64,000 nucleotides of DNA, from the NCBI RefSeq assembly GCF_000814905.1, contig NZ_JXAG01000046.1, forward strand, positions 1 through 64,000. The letters run 5' to 3'. Numbering within the stretch: position 1 is the first letter of the stretch; each line of letters opens with the position of its first letter. The notes under the pieces were generated by a model that had not been told where the DNA came from, ran no database searches, and saw only the letters and a list, made by a program, of their open reading frames with translations. Below are positions 18,559-28,111 of the stretch, piece by piece. Source of the DNA: Enterobacter sp. Bisph1 (GTDB lineage Bacteria; Pseudomonadota; Gammaproteobacteria; Enterobacterales; Enterobacteriaceae). The position numbers were made by a program, and so were the translations under genes.

Positions 18559-19770
18559 ATGGCTAAAAATATCCCTTTCAAACAAATTGTCGAAAAAGCT
18601 CAATTCTATCAGGACGATATGACGCGCTTCCTGCGCGATATGATTGCTATTCCCAGCGAAAGCAGCGATGAAAAGCGCGTGGTCCATCGTATTAAAGAAG
18701 AGATGGAAAAAGTCGGCTTCGACAAAGTAGAAATTGACCCGATGGGCAACGTGCTGGGCTATATCGGCCACGGGCCGCGGCTGGTGGCGATGGATGCGCA
18801 CATCGATACCGTTGGCATTGGCAATATCAATAACTGGAACTTCGACCCGTACGAGGGAATGGAGACGGACGAGGTGATCGGCGGTCGCGGCACCTCCGAT
18901 CAGGAAGGCGGCATGGCCTCAATGGTCTACGCTGGCAAAATCATCAAAGACCTGCAACTGGAAGATGAGTACACGCTGCTGGTAACCGGAACCGTGCAGG
19001 AAGAGGACTGCGACGGCCTGTGCTGGCAGTACATTATCGAACAATCCGGCATTCGCCCTGACTTTGTTGTCAGCACCGAACCTACCGATTGCCAGATCTA
19101 CCGCGGCCATCGTGGACGGATGGAGATCCGCGTTGAGGTGCAGGGGGTCAGTTGCCACGGCTCTGCGCCGGAGCGCGGCGATAACGCGATTTTCAAAATG
19201 GCCCCGGTGCTAACAGAGCTGGAACAACTTTCGCACAATCTCGGGGATGACGCCTTTCTCGGTAAAGGCACCCTCACGGTTTCCGAGATTTTCTTTACTT
19301 CACCGAGCCGCTGCGCGGTGGCGGATAGCTGCGCCGTCTCCATTGACCGCCGTCTGACCTGGGGTGAAACCTGGGAAGGCGCGCTGGAAGAGATCCGTGC
19401 CTTACCGGCGGTGAAGAAAGCCAATGCGGTGGTGTCGATGTATCACTATGAACGTCCGTCATGGACCGGGCTGGTCTACCCAACGGAATGCTATTTCCCG
19501 ACGTGGAAAGTGGAAGAGGATCACTTTACCGTCCGCGCCCTGAGCAACGCCTATGAAGGCCTGTTTGGTCAGATGCCGGTGGTGGATAAATGGACCTTCT
19601 CCACCAACGGCGTCTCGATCATGGGCCGCCACGGTATTCCGGTTATCGGCTTTGGCCCCGGCAAAGAGCCTGAAGCCCACGCGCCAAATGAAAAAACCTG
19701 GAAATCCCATCTGGTGACCTGCGCAGCGATGTATGCCGCTATCCCGCTGAGCTGGCTGGCCACCAAGTAA
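18559..19770 (+). CDS. ygeY: M20-family amidohydrolase YgeY
   Basis: This 403-residue zinc-dependent peptidase/deacylase is related to ArgE and DapE. It has [12 protein letters not shown] (metal ligand H81, with D83), [18 protein letters not shown] (bridging Asp near 116), TVQEEDCDG (general-base Glu near 149) and a C-terminal His in EPEAHAPNE. The dimerisation insert between the two catalytic halves is present. In the purine/urate cluster it likely hydrolyses an N-acyl or N-carbamoyl intermediate upstream of diaminopropionate (inference). A good GGAGAAGAGA ribosome site precedes the start. Confidence 0.95.
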   Translation: MAKNIPFKQIVEKAQFYQDDMTRFLRDMIAIPSESSDEKRVVHRIKEEMEKVGFDKVEIDPMGNVLGYIGHGPRLVAMDAHIDTVGIGNINNWNFDPYEGMETDEVIGGRGTSDQEGGMASMVYAGKIIKDLQLEDEYTLLVTGTVQEEDCDGLCWQYIIEQSGIRPDFVVSTEPTDCQIYRGHRGRMEIRVEVQGVSCHGSAPERGDNAIFKMAPVLTELEQLSHNLGDDAFLGKGTLTVSEIFFTSPSRCAVADSCAVSIDRRLTWGETWEGALEEIRALPAVKKANAVVSMYHYERPSWTGLVYPTECYFPTWKVEEDHFTVRALSNAYEGLFGQMPVVDKWTFSTNGVSIMGRHGIPVIGFGPGKEPEAHAPNEKTWKSHLVTCAAMYAAIPLSWLATK

Positions 19771-19779
19771 CTGTTATTT

Positions 19780-19800
19780 CCCGCCGCCCTGCGCGGCGGG
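19780..19800 (+). other. Intercistronic hairpin ygeY/hyuA
   Basis: CCCGCCGC and GCGGCGGG form an eight-pair stem with a CCTGC loop directly before the hyuA ribosome site. There is no T-run. Confidence 0.5.
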
Positions 19801-19814
19801 ATGCTGAGGTTTTT

Positions 19815-21236
19815 ATGCGTGTTCTAATTAAAAATGGCCTCGTCGTGAATGCCGATGGACGCAGGAAAAAGGATCTGCTGATTGAGGATGGCGTCGTCAA
19901 GTACCTTGCCGAGTCCATTGAGCCTGAGCAGCCCTGCGAGGTGATTGATGCCGAAGGGTGCTATGTGATGCCCGGCGGCGTGGATGTGCATACCCACTTT
20001 AATATTGATACCGGGCTTGCCCGCAGCTGCGATGACTTTTTTACCGGCACTCGCGCCGCGGCCTGCGGCGGCACCACCACCATCGTCGACCATATGGGCT
20101 TTGGCCCGCCTGGCTGTCATCTGCGCCACCAGCTACAGGTGTATCACGGCTACGCCGCCTATAAAGCGGTGATTGACTACAGCTTTCACGGCGTGATTCA
20201 GCATGTTAACCACGGCATTCTCGATGAAATCCCGATGATGGTGGAAGCGGGCATCACCAGCTTTAAGCTCTATCTGACCTATAAATACAAGCTGCTGGAT
20301 GACGAAGTGCTGCAGGTAATGCGCCATCTGCAGCACGCCGGGGCGCTGACCACCGTGCATCCGGAGAATGATGCGGTCATCGCCCGGCGGCGGGCGGAGT
20401 TTATCAACGCCGGTAAAACCGCGCCGCGCTACCATGCCGAAAGCCGCCCGCTGGAGTGTGAGGCGGAAGCGATAGCCCGGATGATCAACCTTGCCCAGCT
20501 CGCCGGTAATGCACCGCTGTATATCGTTCATCTTTCGAACGGTCTGGGGCTGGATTATGTGCGGCTGGCGAAAACGCGCCATCAGCCGGTGTGGGTGGAA
20601 ACCTGCCCGCAATATTTACTGCTCAATGACCGCTGCTATGAACGTGAGGATGCGCTGAACTATCTGCTCAGCCCACCGCTGCGTAATGCCAGCAATAACG
20701 ATGCCCTGTGGTGCGGGATTAGCGACGGCTCGATTGATACCGTCGCCACCGACCACTGTGCCTTCTCAATGGTCCAGCGACAGGCTATCTCTGGCGGGGA
20801 TTTTAGCCGCTGTCCAAACGGCCTGCCGGGCGTTGAAAACCGACTACTGCTGCTCTTCTCCCACGGGGTAATGAGCGGGCGCATCTCGCCCGAACGCTTC
20901 GTGGCGCTGACCAGCGCCACACCAGCCAAACTGTTTGGCCTGTGGCCGCAGAAAGGCTTGCTGGCCTCCGGTGCCGATGCTGACGTGGTGATCATCGATC
21001 CTAAACGTACCACCACCATCCGCCACGCCATGCTGCATGACAATGTGGACTACTCCCCATGGGAAGGCTTTATCTGCCAGGGCGCGATTCGCCAGACCCT
21101 TTCCCGCGGCCGGGTGATTTTTGATAACGGCACCTTTACAGGCCGCGCCGGACAGGGGCGTTTTCTGCGCCGTAAGCCCTTTCCCGCGCCGCCTTCCTCA
21201 TCAACGAACCAAAAAGTTAAAGAGAGGACTCTATGA
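19815..21236 (+). CDS. hyuA: Hydantoinase/dihydropyrimidinase-type amidohydrolase HyuA (YgeZ)
   Basis: This 473-residue cyclic-amide hydrolase has a binuclear metal site. It shows GVDVHTHFNID (HxH pair), the carboxylated-lysine segment SFKLYLTYKYK, TTVHPEN, IVHLSNG and the Asp of ATDHCAFS. It would open a hydantoin- or pyrimidine-like ring during purine breakdown. The start is ATG at 19815 with TGAGG upstream. It overlaps yqeA by four bases (ATGA), which indicates coupled translation. Confidence 0.95.
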   Translation: MRVLIKNGLVVNADGRRKKDLLIEDGVVKYLAESIEPEQPCEVIDAEGCYVMPGGVDVHTHFNIDTGLARSCDDFFTGTRAAACGGTTTIVDHMGFGPPGCHLRHQLQVYHGYAAYKAVIDYSFHGVIQHVNHGILDEIPMMVEAGITSFKLYLTYKYKLLDDEVLQVMRHLQHAGALTTVHPENDAVIARRRAEFINAGKTAPRYHAESRPLECEAEAIARMINLAQLAGNAPLYIVHLSNGLGLDYVRLAKTRHQPVWVETCPQYLLLNDRCYEREDALNYLLSPPLRNASNNDALWCGISDGSIDTVATDHCAFSMVQRQAISGGDFSRCPNGLPGVENRLLLLFSHGVMSGRISPERFVALTSATPAKLFGLWPQKGLLASGADADVVIIDPKRTTTIRHAMLHDNVDYSPWEGFICQGAIRQTLSRGRVIFDNGTFTGRAGQGRFLRRKPFPAPPSSSTNQKVKERTL

Positions 21237-22165
21237 AGAAAAAAATCGTTCTCGCCCTCGGCGGGAATGCGTTGGGTAACGATCTCGCCGGTCAGATGCA
21301 GGCCGTAAAACAGACCTCGCAGGCTATCGCTGACTTAATCGCTCAGGGCCATCAGGTTGTAGTCACCCACGGCAACGGGCCGCAGGTAGGGATGATCAAT
21401 CTGGCCTTTGAAGCAGCGGCAAAAACCCAGGCCCATACGCCGATGCTGCCGATGTCGGTCTGTGTGGCGTTAAGCCAGGGCTATATCGGCTACGACCTGC
21501 AAAATGCGCTGCGGGAAGAGCTGGTGTCACGCAAGCTGGATATCCCGGTCGCCACCCTGATTACCCAGGTGGAAGTGGATGCCAACGATGACGCCTTCCG
21601 CCATCCGAGCAAACCGATTGGCTCCTTTTTCAGTGAGCAAGAGGCGCAACAGCTGACCCAGCAGGGTTACGTGATGAAAGAGGATGCCGGTCGCGGTTAT
21701 CGTCGCGTGGTGGCCTCGCCTGCGCCGGTCGATATTATCGAAAAACAGACGGTGAAAACCTTAATGGAGGCCTGTCATGTGGTGATAACCGTGGGCGGCG
21801 GCGGTATTCCGGTGGTCCGCGAAGGCCATCATCTGCACGGCGCCAGCGCGGTGATTGATAAAGATTGGGCCAGCGCCAAACTGGCGGAGATGATTGACGC
21901 CGACATGCTGATCATCCTGACGGCGGTGGAAAAAGTCGCCATTAACTTCGGCAAGCCCAATCAGCAGTGGCTGGACACCCTGTCATTAAGCGACGCGGAA
22001 CACTTTATTGCCGAAGGGCACTTCGCCGCGGGTTCTATGCTGCCGAAAGTGCAGGCCGCGGCGGCATTTGCCCGCTCGCGCCCTGGCCGCAAAGCGTTAA
22101 TTACCATGCTAGACAAAGCCAAAGAGGGGATCGCCGGCCAAACCGGCACTCTGATTAGCCAGTAA
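21233..22165 (+). CDS. yqeA: Carbamate kinase-like protein YqeA
   Basis: This 310-residue amino-acid-kinase-fold protein begins VLALGGNALG and has VVTHGNGPQVGMI, VVITVGGGGIPVV and the C-terminal SMLPKVQAAAAFA. All are hallmarks of carbamate kinases. It makes ATP from carbamoyl phosphate and ADP, which would capture energy from the carbamoyltransferase YgeW. It is the last gene of the ygeW operon, ending 27 bases before a strong terminator. Confidence 0.95.
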   Translation: MKKKIVLALGGNALGNDLAGQMQAVKQTSQAIADLIAQGHQVVVTHGNGPQVGMINLAFEAAAKTQAHTPMLPMSVCVALSQGYIGYDLQNALREELVSRKLDIPVATLITQVEVDANDDAFRHPSKPIGSFFSEQEAQQLTQQGYVMKEDAGRGYRRVVASPAPVDIIEKQTVKTLMEACHVVITVGGGGIPVVREGHHLHGASAVIDKDWASAKLAEMIDADMLIILTAVEKVAINFGKPNQQWLDTLSLSDAEHFIAEGHFAAGSMLPKVQAAAAFARSRPGRKALITMLDKAKEGIAGQTGTLISQ

Positions 22166-22191
22166 ACCCTCGTCGGAAAGAAGTTAACGCA

Positions 22192-22226
22192 GCAGGCCCG
22201 GCAAACACGCGGGCCTGCTACTTTTC
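22192..22226 (+). terminator. Terminator between yqeA and the convergent XdhC-family gene
   Basis: GCAGGCCCG and CGGGCCTGC form a nine-pair stem, followed on the plus strand by a short T-rich tail. It serves the ygeW operon. Confidence 0.8.
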
Positions 22227-22231
22227 TCGAT

Positions 22232-23077
22232 TCAGGCATCGCTGCTTTGCGCTTCACGAAGTTGCCGCTCTGCCCGCTGAGGGGGCTTGTTCACCTGCGT
22301 CATTAACCCACCCGCCGCTCTGTTTTTTACCTGCAGCACTTCCGCAAGAATACTGACGGCAATTTCATCGGGCGTCTCGGCGCCAATGTCATAGCCTACC
22401 GGCGCGCGTAAACGGTTCAGATCCGCCTGCGCTGCGCCATTTTCCCGCAGCTGCTGCAAAAAGACCTGCACTTTCCGGCGGCTGGCCAGCAGCCCCAGCC
22501 AGGCAACCGGGCGGGTGATAAGATTATCCAGCGCCTCGCGATCCTGATTATTGGTGGCTATGAGTACAAAATCCTCGCGGCAAATCGCCATGCTGTTAAC
22601 GACCTCGGCGAAGCTTGCGCCATGAATAAACTGTGTCGAAGCGGGGAAAGCGTCCGGGCTGAGGCTTTCCTGATAAATGTCGCCAACGGCAATCTCAAAA
22701 TCCACCAGCGCCGCAATCCGTGCGACCGCGCGATTAACATGTCCCGCCCCCACCAGCCACAGTTTCGGTCGCAGTCCGTGCACGCTGATATAGATAGACA
22801 TCGCGCCGCCACAGTCGGATCCAACCGCATCGCTGCCCTGGCGGGCCATACGTGCATGAAACAGTCTGGATGCTTTCGCGCGCAGCGCCTGCAGCGCCTC
22901 GTCAATCACTTTACGCTCGACCATGCCGCCGCCGATGGTGCCAACAATTGACCCATCCTCATGAATTAACATCCGCGCCGAATGTCGCGGAGCCGATCCT
23001 CTGCTGTCGACAATTTGTGCCAGCGCGAAGGGGCGGTTTTGTTTTTCAAGTCTCGCGGCTTCTTCGAAAATAGTCAT
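22232..23077 (-). CDS. XdhC/CoxI-family molybdenum-hydroxylase maturation protein
   Basis: This is a 281-residue protein. The N-terminal XdhC/CoxI domain has IVDSRGSAPRHSARM and IVGTIGGGMVE, with the conserved Cys in VGSDCGGAM. The C-terminal Rossmann domain has LWLVGAGHVNRAVARIAA. Family knowledge: XdhC proteins insert sulfurated molybdenum cofactor into xanthine dehydrogenase-type enzymes, so the likely client is the Mo-hydroxylase at 33-36 kb. In E. coli the neighbouring position holds yqeB, a larger relative with similar domains; this gene is about half that length, so I leave the symbol blank. It converges on yqeA. Confidence 0.87.
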   Translation of the reverse strand: MTIFEEAARLEKQNRPFALAQIVDSRGSAPRHSARMLIHEDGSIVGTIGGGMVERKVIDEALQALRAKASRLFHARMARQGSDAVGSDCGGAMSIYISVHGLRPKLWLVGAGHVNRAVARIAALVDFEIAVGDIYQESLSPDAFPASTQFIHGASFAEVVNSMAICREDFVLIATNNQDREALDNLITRPVAWLGLLASRRKVQVFLQQLRENGAAQADLNRLRAPVGYDIGAETPDEIAVSILAEVLQVKNRAAGGLMTQVNKPPQRAERQLREAQSSDA

Positions 23078-23362
23078 ACACTCCTCAATCGATCGTTTTC
23101 TGGTCTGTCGCCTGCAGCGTTATTATTCCCGGCCCTGGCTGCTAGCTGTTTACAGGCGATAACACATTTCTCAGTTTGAGAGTTTCACCCCTGCAAATAG
23201 TGGCCGGGAAAAGGCAGCTGTCGATAATGCAATATTTATGCTGAATCGCCCTTTTCTGGAAAATTGAAGTGAAGAATTTACCGTCGGCGCTAAATAGCGC
23301 AGCGAAAAATAATCTTGCTTGCGAGCGGGATGATGATTCATGGCCGAAAAATATCAGCAGAA

Positions 23363-23379
23363 ATTATCATTTTGATAAT
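23363..23379. promoter_or_regulatory. Predicted YgeV enhancer palindrome (ygfK)
   Basis: ATTATCA-TTT-TGATAAT is the exact reverse complement of the 17-mer upstream of ygeW. It is located 148 bp upstream of the ygfK sigma-54 promoter. Confidence 0.65.
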
Positions 23380-23526
23380 CCAGCATAGGTTTTGAGAAAT
23401 AACCGCGCCCTGCATTAACGCCCGGATTCAGCCATCAATAACCCCCTGTGAAAACAGTAAAAAATAGCGCCGTGAGTTTCGATCTGTCTCACAAAATTAT
23501 TATTCCCTACGCCTTTTATTTATAAC

Positions 23527-23542
23527 TGGTGTGATTGTTGCT
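23527..23542 (+). promoter_or_regulatory. Sigma-54 promoter of ygfK-ssnA
   Basis: TGGTGT-N5-TTGCT has the invariant GG and GC dinucleotides at the correct spacing. It lies 74 bp before the ygfK start. Confidence 0.7.
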
Positions 23543-23615
23543 CTGCTCCTTTTACCCCGTCGGGATGATAACGCGCCCGGCAATGTCATTTACTAATAAG
23601 TCTAAGGAGAGGGTT

Positions 23616-26600
23616 ATGGGAGATATTATGCGCCCCGTCCCGTTTGAGGAGCTTTTAACGCGCATATTCGAGGAATATCAGCAAAAGCGATCTATTTTCG
23701 GTATTCCCGAGCAGCAATTCTATTCACCGCAGGTTCTCCGCCCGCTACAGGTGTTTGGCGAAAGCTGCGCCACGCCCCTTGGTCCGGCGGCCGGGCCGCA
23801 CACGCAGCTGGCGCAGAATATTATTACCGCCTGGCTTACCGGCGGGCGGTTTATTGAACTGAAAACCGTGCAGATCCTCGACCGGCTGGAGCTGGAAAAG
23901 CCCTGTATTGACGCCGAAGATGAGTGCTTCAATACCGAGTGGTCCACGGAATTCACCCTTAAAAAGGCCTGGGATGAATATGTGAAAGCCTGGTTTGTGC
24001 TGCATCTGCTGGAGCATATTTTCCCGCTGACGCCGGATAACAGCGGCAAATCCTTTATTTTTAATATGAGCGTCGGCTACAACCTCGACGGCATAAAACA
24101 GCCGCCGATGCAGGAATTTATCGACAACCTGCTGGATGCTTCCGCCCATCCGAAGTTCGTCCACTATCGTGAAACCTTAAACCGCTGGCTGCATGACACT
24201 GCGTTTGTCGCCCGGCTGCCCCACGGCACCCGTCTTGCCGAGCTGGATACGCTGGCGCAGCGCATTCCCGCTACGCTGGTGCACGGCGTGACCCTTTCCA
24301 CCATGCATGGCTGCCCGCCGGATGAAATCGAGGCCATCTGCCGCTATATGCTGGAAGAGAAAAACCTCAATACTTTCGTTAAGCTCAATCCGACGCTGCT
24401 CGGCTATTCCCGCGTTCGGGAAATCCTTGATAGCTGCGGCTTTGGCTATATTGAGCTGAGTGAAGCCTCGTTCGAACACGATCTGCAGCTCGATCGCGCG
24501 CTCGGTATGCTGACCCGCCTGATGACGCTGGCTAAAACGCGCAATCTTGGCTTCGGCGTCAAGCTGACTAATACCCTCGGCACCCTGAATAACAAAGGCG
24601 TACTGCCCGGAAAAGAGATGTATATGTCCGGGCGGGCGCTGTTCCCGCTGGCGATTAACGTTGCGGCGCTGCTCTCAAGGGCGTTTGACGGCACTTTACC
24701 TATCTCCTATTCCGGCGGTGCCAGCCAGTTCAATATCCGCGAGATATTTGAGACCGGCATTCGACCGATCACCATGGCAACGGATCTGCTCAAACCCGGC
24801 GGCTACCTGCGCCTGACGGAATGTCTGCGCGAGCTGGAGTGCGCCAGCGGCTGGACGAAAACGCAGATTGATGTCCCGCGGCTGAACGCGCTGGCGGAGA
24901 AAGCCGTCAGCATGGCCTATACGCAGAAACAGTGGAAACCGAGCGAGCGCATTAGCGTCGGTGGCCCGCTGCCCCTCACGGATTGCTATATCGCTCCCTG
25001 CGTCAGCGCCTGCGCCATCAAACAGGACATTCCGCAATACATTCGCCTGATGGGCGAGGAGCGTTATGCCGATGCGCTGGAACTGATTTACCAGCGCAAC
25101 CCTCTGCCCGCCATTACCGGCCATATCTGCGATCACCAGTGCCAGTACAACTGTACGCGCCTCGATTACGACCAGGCGCTGAATATCCGCGAGTTGAAAA
25201 AAGTGGCGCTGGAAAAGGGCTGGGAAGAGTACCACCAGCGCTGGCACAAACCGGCAGGATCGGCGTCGATGCGCCCGGTAGCGGTAATTGGCGCAGGTCC
25301 GGCAGGCCTGGCGGCGGGTTACTTCCTGGCGCGCGCCGGTTACCCGGTGACGCTGTTTGAGCGGGAAGCAAACGCCGGTGGCGTGGTGCAGAATATTATT
25401 CCGCAGTTCCGCATTCCCGCTGAACTTATCCAGCAGGATATCGACTTCGTGGTCAGTCACGGGGTGAATATCGTTTACGGCTGCGATCCGCACCTTACCA
25501 TCGATAAACTGCAGGCGCAGGGTTTTCACTATGTGCTGGTCGGCACCGGCACCGATAAGAACAGCGGCGTAACGCTCGGCGGGGATAACCAGAACGTCTA
25601 TAAATCACTGGCGTTCCTGCGCGACTTTAACCGCGGTGAAAAACTGCCGCTGGGCAAGCATGTGGCGGTAGTGGGCGCAGGCAACACGGCGATGGACTGC
25701 GCCCGCGCCGCGCTACGGGTGCCCGGCGTCGAGCGCGTTACGGTGGTGTATCGTCGCGCCCGTGAGCAGATGCCCGCCTGGCGGGAAGAGTATGAAGAAG
25801 CCCTGCTTGATGGGGTGAACTTCGAATGGCTGTGCAGCCCGGAGCAGTTTCACGCGGACGGCACGCTGGTGGTGCGCGTGATGACACTGGGCGATGCCGA
25901 TGAGAAAGGCCGCCGCCGTCCGATTGAGACGGATAAAACCCGCCAGCTGCATGTGTCTGCGCTGATTACTGCTATCGGAGAACAGCAGGATGTCGAGGCG
26001 CTGGCGGCGATGGGCATTCCGCTTGACCCACAGGGCTGGCCGCTGGTCAATCCCACCGGCGAGTGTCGCAGGCGCAACGTCTTTCTGATTGGCGATGTTC
26101 AGCACGGCCCTTCGTCCATTGTCTCGGCCATCAGCAATGCCCGGCGCGCCACGGATGAGATCCTGACGCGGGAAAATCTCGGCGGCCAGCCTGATTACCC
26201 GCGCTGGAATAATGTTGATCCGGCGGAGATCTATCAGCGTAAAGGGGCTATCGCCGTCACCCAGGTTGATCGCGAGGATCGGGACGCCTTTATCGCCGAA
26301 GAGGCCAGCCGCTGCCTGGAGTGCAACGTTGTCTGCAGCAAATGCGTGGATGTCTGCCCCAACCGCGCCAACGTCTCTATCGCCGTGCCCGGCTTCCAGA
26401 ACCGTTTCCAGACGCTGCATCTTGATGCCTTCTGCAACGAATGCGGCAACTGCGCTCAGTTTTGTCCGTGGCAGGGACGGCCCTATCAGGACAAAGTGAC
26501 CGTCTTTAGCCTTGAGCAGGATTTTATCAACAGCCGCAATCCCGGTTTCTATGTCGGCAACGGCCAGGTGCGCATTCGTCAGGATGGCAAAACCTGGCAA

Positions 26601-26720
26601 CTGCCGCTCACCCGGGATGGACGCTTCAACGTCGTGCCAGAAGAGCTTGATACCCTGTGCCAGATCATCAGCCATGTTCATCACCACCACCATTATCTGC
26701 TGGGAGCCGTGGAAGAATGA
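23616..26720 (+). CDS. ygfK: YgfK, large Fe-S/FAD oxidoreductase subunit
   Basis: This is a 1034-residue protein. I start it at 23616 (MGDIMRPVPFEELLTRIFEE), where AAGGAGAGGG precedes ATG; a frame open further upstream lacks this support. Domains: an N-terminal dihydropyrimidine-dehydrogenase-like barrel (residues 1-460); a GltD-like region with cysteines (CVSACAIKQDIPQYI; CDHQCQYNC); FAD and NAD(P) Rossmann loops (VIGAGPAGLAAGYFLA; VVGAGNTAMDCARAA); and a C-terminal double ferredoxin (CLECNVVCSKCVDVCP; CNECGNCAQFCPW). Published work has tied ygfK to anaerobic purine/urate degradation, probably as an electron-transfer reductase. It overlaps ssnA by four bases. Confidence 0.96.
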   Translation: MGDIMRPVPFEELLTRIFEEYQQKRSIFGIPEQQFYSPQVLRPLQVFGESCATPLGPAAGPHTQLAQNIITAWLTGGRFIELKTVQILDRLELEKPCIDAEDECFNTEWSTEFTLKKAWDEYVKAWFVLHLLEHIFPLTPDNSGKSFIFNMSVGYNLDGIKQPPMQEFIDNLLDASAHPKFVHYRETLNRWLHDTAFVARLPHGTRLAELDTLAQRIPATLVHGVTLSTMHGCPPDEIEAICRYMLEEKNLNTFVKLNPTLLGYSRVREILDSCGFGYIELSEASFEHDLQLDRALGMLTRLMTLAKTRNLGFGVKLTNTLGTLNNKGVLPGKEMYMSGRALFPLAINVAALLSRAFDGTLPISYSGGASQFNIREIFETGIRPITMATDLLKPGGYLRLTECLRELECASGWTKTQIDVPRLNALAEKAVSMAYTQKQWKPSERISVGGPLPLTDCYIAPCVSACAIKQDIPQYIRLMGEERYADALELIYQRNPLPAITGHICDHQCQYNCTRLDYDQALNIRELKKVALEKGWEEYHQRWHKPAGSASMRPVAVIGAGPAGLAAGYFLARAGYPVTLFEREANAGGVVQNIIPQFRIPAELIQQDIDFVVSHGVNIVYGCDPHLTIDKLQAQGFHYVLVGTGTDKNSGVTLGGDNQNVYKSLAFLRDFNRGEKLPLGKHVAVVGAGNTAMDCARAALRVPGVERVTVVYRRAREQMPAWREEYEEALLDGVNFEWLCSPEQFHADGTLVVRVMTLGDADEKGRRRPIETDKTRQLHVSALITAIGEQQDVEALAAMGIPLDPQGWPLVNPTGECRRRNVFLIGDVQHGPSSIVSAISNARRATDEILTRENLGGQPDYPRWNNVDPAEIYQRKGAIAVTQVDREDRDAFIAEEASRCLECNVVCSKCVDVCPNRANVSIAVPGFQNRFQTLHLDAFCNECGNCAQFCPWQGRPYQDKVTVFSLEQDFINSRNPGFYVGNGQVRIRQDGKTWQLPLTRDGRFNVVPEELDTLCQIISHVHHHHHYLLGAVEE

Positions 26721-28051
26721 GTATTGTTATTTTAAAAAATGCCACCGCCGCGCAGCTCCATCCGGCGCAGGTGTGGGAAAATGTCGATATTGCCATTGTG
26801 AATGACAAGATCCTCGAGGTAGGCAGCGGGCTTAGCCAGTGCTACCCGCAGGCGAATATCAAAGAGATGCACGGGCGGCTGGTCATGCCCGGCATGGTCT
26901 GCTGCCACAACCATTTTTACTCCGGCCTGTCGCGCGGGATCCTGGCGAAGATTGCCCCCAGCCCGGATTTTATCTCGACGCTCAAACATCTGTGGTGGCG
27001 TCTTGATCGGGCGCTGGATGAGGAATCTCTGTACTACAGCGGGCTTATCTGCGCGATGGAAGCGGTGCGCAGCGGCTGTACGGCGGTAATCGATCATCAC
27101 GCGTCGCCGAACTTTATCGCGGGCTCGCTAAGCCAGTTGCGTAACGCTTTTCTGAAAGTCGGGCTGCGCGGGATGACCTGTTTCGAAACCACCGACCGAA
27201 ACGGCGGCATGCGTGAACTGCAGGCGGGCGTGCAGGAGAATATCCGCTTCGCCAACGAGGTCGACGCTGCGCGGGAAAAAGGCGTGGAGCCGTATCTGGT
27301 TGAAGCGCATATCGGCGCGCATGCCCCATTCACGGTGCCCGATGAAGGGCTGATGATGCTCAGGGAAGCGCTGCAGGCCACCGGGTGCGGGCTGCATATT
27401 CATGCCGCTGAAGACAGCTACGACGTGTCACACAGCCATCACCACTACGGTAAAGATCTGCTGGTACGGCTGGCGGACTTCGACCTTATCGACAGCAAAA
27501 CGTTGATTGCCCATGGGCTGTACCTTTCTGATGCAGACCTCAAGTTGCTCAATGGCCGGGACGCTTTTTTAGTGCATAACGCCCGCTCCAATATGAACAA
27601 CCATGTTGGCTACAATGCGCATCTGCCGCAGGTTTACAATCTTGCGCTGGGCACCGACGGAATTGGCTCCGATATGTTTGAGGAGATGAAGTTCGCCTTC
27701 TTTAAGCATCGTGATGCGGGCGGCCCGCTGTGGCCGGACAGTTTCGCCAGGGCGCTGTACAACGGCAATACGGTATTAAGCCGCAATTTCAACGCCCGTT
27801 TTGGTCGCCTGGAGGCGGGCTGCAAAGCGGATCTGACGATTTGCGATTACCTGCCGCCTACGCCGCTCACGGCTGAAAATATTGCCGGGCATATCGCCTT
27901 TGGTCTCGGTTCTAATAGCGTGCACAGCGTGATGGTCAACGGAGAGATGATCTATGAAAATCGCCGTTTTCCCTTCGACGCGGCACCCATTTTCCAGCAA
28001 GCGCAGAGGGTGGCCGAGAAGATGTGGCAACGCATGGACGCGCTGCCCTAA
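26717..28051 (+). CDS. ssnA: SsnA, amidohydrolase of the purine cluster
   Basis: This 444-residue metal-dependent deaminase/amidohydrolase belongs to the TrzN/guanine deaminase group. Metal ligands appear as CCHNHFYSGLSRG (HxH), HIHAAEDSYD, IAHGLYLSD and LGTDGIGSDMF. The start at 26717 overlaps the ygfK stop (ATGA), and the resulting N-terminus MSIVILKNATAAQL is the usual beta strand of the composite domain. It is likely to hydrolyse a purine-derived amidine or ring; genetics in gut bacteria connects it to urate breakdown. Confidence 0.95.
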   Translation: MSIVILKNATAAQLHPAQVWENVDIAIVNDKILEVGSGLSQCYPQANIKEMHGRLVMPGMVCCHNHFYSGLSRGILAKIAPSPDFISTLKHLWWRLDRALDEESLYYSGLICAMEAVRSGCTAVIDHHASPNFIAGSLSQLRNAFLKVGLRGMTCFETTDRNGGMRELQAGVQENIRFANEVDAAREKGVEPYLVEAHIGAHAPFTVPDEGLMMLREALQATGCGLHIHAAEDSYDVSHSHHHYGKDLLVRLADFDLIDSKTLIAHGLYLSDADLKLLNGRDAFLVHNARSNMNNHVGYNAHLPQVYNLALGTDGIGSDMFEEMKFAFFKHRDAGGPLWPDSFARALYNGNTVLSRNFNARFGRLEAGCKADLTICDYLPPTPLTAENIAGHIAFGLGSNSVHSVMVNGEMIYENRRFPFDAAPIFQQAQRVAEKMWQRMDALP

Positions 28052-28073
28052 GGCTGGATAACCGCTTATCCGC

Positions 28074-28100
28074 AAACCCGGCCCGCTGGCCGGGTTTTTA
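28074..28100 (+). terminator. Terminator after ssnA
   Basis: AAACCCGGC and GCCGGGTTT pair around a short loop, followed by T residues. It is located between the convergent ssnA and ygfT genes and may also act on the minus strand. Confidence 0.85.
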
Positions 28101-28111
28101 TTGCGGGCGTA

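Larger units (their letters stand above)
23078..23615. promoter_or_regulatory. Control region upstream of ygfK
   Basis: This is a 538-base gap without a convincing gene. It contains the enhancer-like palindrome at 23363-23379 and a good sigma-54 promoter at 23527-23542, and must also contain the promoter of the XdhC-family gene on the minus strand. Confidence 0.7.

Noticed and set aside
22232..23077. Naming the XdhC-family gene yqeB
   Set aside because: E. coli YqeB is roughly twice as long, so only the family level is supported.
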